From NCBI GenBank assembly GCA_035508495.1, contig DATJMX010000014.1:88128-152127 (forward strand): a DNA stretch of 64,000 nucleotides, written 5' to 3'. The stretch comes from Candidatus Binataceae bacterium. GTDB lineage: Bacteria > Desulfobacterota > Binatia > Binatales > Binataceae. Under the pieces are notes generated by a model, which was given only the letters and a program-made list of their open reading frames with translations, was not told where the DNA came from and searched no databases. This document shows positions 60,919-64,000 of this stretch, piece by piece. Numbering within the stretch: position 1 is the stretch's first letter; each line of letters begins with the position of its first letter. Both the position numbers and the translations under genes were made by a program.

Positions 60919-61425
60919 ATGACGACCAAATCAAAACTCAGTCTGGCCGCGATCGCCTCGGCGATCTGTCTAATCGCATTCGCGACCGCTTCGCCAGCAT
61001 GGGCCGCCGATTCCAAGGCCGAGATCGAAGCGCTCGAACATAAATGCGCCCAGGCGACGAGCGTCGATGAGCTAATGAATTGCTACGAGCCCAGCGACGA
61101 TGTCGTCGTCTATGATATCGGCACGCCGCGCGAGTTCGATGGACGAAAAGCCGTGCGCGGCGACTTCCAGGGGTTCTTCGATACGATAAAGAATCCGAAG
61201 GTCGAGTTCGTTTCGATGCACGTCGTATCGGACGGCAAGATGGCGATGGCCAACAGCATTCAGCATTTCACCGGCACCGGCAAAGACGGCAAACCCATCG
61301 ATATGACATTTCGCGTGACCGACGTCTGGCAGAAGCAGAAAGGCCAGTGGAAAATGATCCACTCGCATGTGTCCTTTCCCACGGACATGGCCACCGGCAA
61401 GGCCGACATGCAGTCGAAGATGTAA
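60919..61425 (+). CDS. Secreted NTF2-like (SnoaL/DUF4440) protein
   Basis: A 168-residue exported protein: signal peptide ends ASPAWA/AD near 31. The mature part is an NTF2-like cone (EIEALEHKCAQATSVDELM, then VFYDI-like VVVYDIGTP and WKMIHSHVSFP). Such folds bind or isomerise small lipids, or act as ketosteroid-isomerase-like enzymes; no catalytic residue is certain. Start is 1 base after the acyl-CoA dehydrogenase stop. Confidence 0.8.
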   Translation: MTTKSKLSLAAIASAICLIAFATASPAWAADSKAEIEALEHKCAQATSVDELMNCYEPSDDVVVYDIGTPREFDGRKAVRGDFQGFFDTIKNPKVEFVSMHVVSDGKMAMANSIQHFTGTGKDGKPIDMTFRVTDVWQKQKGQWKMIHSHVSFPTDMATGKADMQSKM

Positions 61426-61673
61426 AGCAGAAGTCCGCGACCTGAACGCTCCCGATCTCTTCGAAGACCCTTTCCATCCTGGGCCTGCCAGCCTGGTATA
61501 GCTCGGAAATCCTCGCCAGAGGTTTTCGCGGGTTTGCGTATCGTCGCGCCCACGCAGCTCAATATGTACCTGTATACTGGTTATGCTCTATTAATCGTTT
61601 TCAGTGGTATTAAAGGTTAAGATTCGCTATATCCTCCTAAACGGCAATAAAGCCATCGCTGGAGGATTTAAGA

Positions 61674-62117
61674 ATGTTAGGAATGCTCGCGCTCATCAGT
61701 GCGCTGCTGAACCCAGGAGCGCCAATTAGCCTCGGTTTGCTGCAGTACGGACAGGTAAACTTGGCCTACGTGCCGGGCGGCTTCTCGGCACCGGACGACT
61801 ACCCGCCGAGTCCCTGCGTCATGAATGTCATTGTCTTCGATGGTCGCGGCAACGCGGTCAAGAATCAGACGATCTCGCTCACGCCCGGACAGACCGGCGT
61901 CCTGAAGTTCACCCGGAGTGACCTCGCTAGTGGTGGCAGTTTGGGAATCTTCACTGAGCAGGGGCAAGTCGAGAACACCTGCGACCCAAGCAACGATTCT
62001 TGCGACTTCACGCTGTGCAACATCACGCAATCAGTCGAAATTGTTGACACGCTGACAGGCGTCACTCGCGCTCTGGACACCCCTTCGATCAACGCCCCCG
62101 ATTTTGACCAGGAATAA
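61674..62117 (+). CDS. Exported Cys-patterned protein A, 147 aa
   Basis: Unknown protein with a hydrophobic N-terminus (MLGMLALISALL) lacking the usual basic residues, then a beta-rich region ending in a CxxxxxxCxxxC cluster (VENTCDPSNDSCDFTLC). It shares with the next gene the order Q-x-x-VN, PP-x-x-x-C, F-x-x-x-GN-x-x-K, L-x-PGQ and the cluster. GGAGG precedes its ATG. Probably exported; function is unknown. Confidence 0.62.
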   Translation: MLGMLALISALLNPGAPISLGLLQYGQVNLAYVPGGFSAPDDYPPSPCVMNVIVFDGRGNAVKNQTISLTPGQTGVLKFTRSDLASGGSLGIFTEQGQVENTCDPSNDSCDFTLCNITQSVEIVDTLTGVTRALDTPSINAPDFDQE

Positions 62118-62179
62118 ATCCTCTTCGAAAACGTTTCGCCCGATAGCATTTCCGTCGTTCAGAAAATGAGGTCAAAAAA

Positions 62180-62593
62180 ATGTCAGCAATCCAGATATTC
62201 GTATTTGTGAGCAGCTTGATCGGTCTCGGCTTAGGTCAGACCGCCCAGGTGAATGTGACGTTCTCGCCATTGAATATACCGCCTACCGCGACCTGCCACG
62301 CGGAGGTCGATTTCTTCGATGTCAACGGCAACCTGATCAAGATCAAGACACTGGCACTCTCGCCCGGCCAATCCGCGCAGGTGACGTTGTCACGGCTTGA
62401 ACTGGCGGGCCTGCTCGCTCCTGCGCATCCTTTGTTCTGGGCGCAGGCAGGCTTGGATGCGTGTACCGGCGACAAAAACTGCAATATCAAGTTCTGCGCA
62501 CAAAGCATGAGCGCGTCAGGCCAGGAAGCTGACGCCTTCGGCAGTGCCGATCTGCTCCTGCCCAATCAACTCGAATTCCTCTCAAACGACTAA
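62180..62593 (+). CDS. Exported Cys-patterned protein B, 137 aa
   Basis: Paralogue of the preceding gene, 62 bp downstream. Hydrophobic start MSAIQIFVFVSSLIGLGLG, then AQVNVTF, PPTATC, FFDVNGNLIKIK, LSPGQ and the cysteine cluster CTGDKNCNIKFC (C-x5-C-x3-C). AATGAGGTC gives a ribosome-binding site. A strong terminator follows. The two may form a secreted pair. Confidence 0.62.
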   Translation: MSAIQIFVFVSSLIGLGLGQTAQVNVTFSPLNIPPTATCHAEVDFFDVNGNLIKIKTLALSPGQSAQVTLSRLELAGLLAPAHPLFWAQAGLDACTGDKNCNIKFCAQSMSASGQEADAFGSADLLLPNQLEFLSND

Positions 62594-62608
62594 AACCGCA
62601 ACTCGTAG

Positions 62609-62635
62609 GAAGGCCCGGGCATCTGCCGGGCCTTC
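62609..62635 (+). terminator. Intrinsic terminator after the exported pair
   Basis: GAAGGCCCGG (62609-62618) pairs perfectly with CCGGGCCTTC (62626-62635) around a 7-nt loop, followed by TTCATT. It lies 16 bp after the 62180-62593 gene and should end the transcript of the pair; the T-tract is short. Confidence 0.7.
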
Positions 62636-62808
62636 TTCATTGAATCGTCTTCGTTTACGATAACTGGCAATCCGGCGTAGAAACGATCGGATCAACGATC
62701 GTGAGTCAGATCATGAGCGGAAAGCTTCGCGAACTTGGGGGCACATTCTTCTCGATTGGCGAGACGCACTTCACGCACGGCAGGGGCTAGCCCGCGGGCG
62801 GATTTGAA

Positions 62809-63903
62809 ATGACCACAGCGAGAAAAACCGGATTCGTGTTCGATGAGACCTACATGTGGCACGATTCGGGCGGCGGCACGTACCCGCTCCAGCCGAGCGC
62901 CGGTTTCGAGAATCCCGAGACCAAGCGCCGTTTCCATAATCTGCTCGCCGCGACGCGAGTGCTCGATCGGCTCCATGCGATCAGGCCGGCTCCCGCAACT
63001 GAGGAAGACCTCCTGCGGTTCCACACCCGCGATTACATCGAGCGTATCCGGCAGATGTCAGCGGCTCATGGCGGCGACGCTGGCGAGCTGACTCCCTTTG
63101 GCACCGGCAGCTTTGAGATCGCGGCGCTTTCGACCGGCGGCGTGATTGCAGCGATCGCCGAAGTGGTACGAGGCGCGGTCGACAATGCCTATGCACTGGT
63201 GCGGCCTCCCGGTCATCACGCCGAGCCTTCACGCGGACGCGGCTATTGTATCTTCGGCAATATCGCCGTCGCCGTGATGTATGCTCGCGCCATACTGGGT
63301 TTGAATCGAATCGCGATCGTGGACTGGGATGTTCATCACGGCAACGGCACGCAGATGGCCTTCTACGAGAATCCCGACGTGCTCACGATCTCGATTCATC
63401 AGGACAATCTTTATCCCACCGGAAGCGGCGCGATGTCGGAGAATGGCGCGGGTCGCGGCGAGGGTCTGAATCTCAATGTTCCGCTGCCGCCGGGTTCGGG
63501 CATCGGCGCGTACACCGCGGTCTTCGAACGCGTGCTGGTCCCGGCGCTTTACTACTTCAAGCCTGAATTGATCGTCGTAGCGAGCGGCCTCGATGCGAAC
63601 GCCTACGATCCGCTCGGACGCATGATGCTGAGCAGCGAATGCTATCGCGCGTTGACCAGGATGCTGCTCGATAGCGCGTCGGATCTTTGCCGCGGCCGTT
63701 TGGTACTCGCACATGAGGGAGGCTACTCCGAATCCTACGTGCCGTTTTGCGGGCTTGCGATCGTGGAGGAGCTTTCCGCAATCCGCACCGAAGTCGCCGA
63801 TCCATTTCTCGAGCTGACGACAAGTCGCGGCTACCAGGAATTGCAGCCGCATCAGGAAGCCGTCATCGAGCAAGCGCGCGAGCTCCTCGGGCGAATCCCT
63901 TAA
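62809..63903 (+). CDS. Histone deacetylase/AcuC-AphA family deacetylase
   Basis: A 364-residue zinc deacetylase. Catalytic histidines are in RPPGHHAE (136-137); zinc Asp174 and His176 are in VDWDVHHGNGT; the third zinc Asp lies in SGLDANAYDPLG near 263; and the active-site Tyr is in EGGYSES near 305. Bacterial members act on acetylpolyamines, acetoin-pathway proteins or protein acetyl-lysine. No ribosome-binding site is clear. The gene ends 97 bp before the window edge. Confidence 0.93.
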   Translation: MTTARKTGFVFDETYMWHDSGGGTYPLQPSAGFENPETKRRFHNLLAATRVLDRLHAIRPAPATEEDLLRFHTRDYIERIRQMSAAHGGDAGELTPFGTGSFEIAALSTGGVIAAIAEVVRGAVDNAYALVRPPGHHAEPSRGRGYCIFGNIAVAVMYARAILGLNRIAIVDWDVHHGNGTQMAFYENPDVLTISIHQDNLYPTGSGAMSENGAGRGEGLNLNVPLPPGSGIGAYTAVFERVLVPALYYFKPELIVVASGLDANAYDPLGRMMLSSECYRALTRMLLDSASDLCRGRLVLAHEGGYSESYVPFCGLAIVEELSAIRTEVADPFLELTTSRGYQELQPHQEAVIEQARELLGRIP

Positions 63904-64000
63904 AACTGACCGATAGGGCTCGATAAGTACCGCTGTTGTGCTGGCGCAGGCGCACTGATTCTTGTTATGAGAAACACAGCGAATAAACGCCACAAAATTA

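Noticed and set aside
63229..63993. Minus-strand frame near the window end
   Set aside because: Antisense to the deacetylase; no family motif.
1..64000. tRNA, rRNA, CRISPR array, prophage or integrase
   Set aside because: Searched by eye for conserved T-loops, repeat-spacer patterns and phage or transposase motifs; none seen. A covariance search would be decisive.

Overview
The window is a GC-rich stretch of bacterial chromosome, densely coded on both strands. The few sizeable gaps are AT-richer. I see no rRNA, tRNA, CRISPR array, transposase or phage gene. The gene content (CaiB-type CoA transferase, acyl-CoA dehydrogenase, amidohydrolases, many TetR regulators, a stressosome, a sigma-54 activator, hybrid kinases, Cys-formylglycine sulfatase) fits a free-living, probably soil, Gram-negative bacterium of deltaproteobacterial or Binatota-like type. 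That placement is inference from gene content only.

Layout. 0-20 kb is a mosaic of housekeeping and catabolic genes: two Nudix hydrolases, a GT2 glycosyltransferase, ThiI, a sulfatase/GST/epoxide-hydrolase-like run behind a TetR gene, a second TetR gene sharing an operator sequence with a 57-residue membrane-like peptide, a CoA transferase, a TlpA-type thioredoxin, GpsA and DapB. A 79-residue protein with two identical zinc-knuckle-like motifs lies between gpsA and dapB, and a MITE-like repeat lies before gpsA. 20-26 kb holds a stand-alone haem-copper-oxidase/NnrS-like membrane protein and a four-gene minus-strand operon: a possible N-acyltransferase, a fatty-acid desaturase and two FtsX/MacB-type permeases with no ATPase. 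26-33 kb holds an ImmA/IrrE-like metallopeptidase overlapping an XRE regulator, a secreted phosphoesterase, and a two-gene unit encoding a beta-propeller lipoprotein and a large cysteine-rich thaumatin-like protein.

33-42 kb carries an ArsR gene with a double palindromic operator and two DUF899 proteins, a pair of amidohydrolases of which one lacks most metal ligands, an SDR-TetR operon behind a perfect 32-bp palindrome, and a mercuric-reductase-like flavoprotein. 42-53 kb is a signalling island. It has a 979-residue winged-helix/AAA regulator preceded by three heptamer repeats at 11-bp spacing, a PAS-PAS sigma-54 activator, and a tightly overlapping six-gene operon: RsbR, RsbS, RsbT, an ATPase/PP2C phosphatase, a histidine kinase and a hybrid histidine kinase. 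No sigma factor or RsbW is present, so stressosome output probably goes to the two kinases.

53-64 kb returns to metabolic and envelope genes: a haem-oxygenase-fold enzyme, DUF2252, Ohr/OsmC, an SDR, a PaaI thioesterase, a double cupin, an acyl-CoA dehydrogenase, a secreted NTF2-like protein, two tandem exported paralogues with a shared cysteine pattern, and a histone-deacetylase-family enzyme. The least ordinary items are the thaumatin/propeller pair, the acyltransferase-desaturase-permease operon, the stressosome-kinase operon and several clear operator palindromes.
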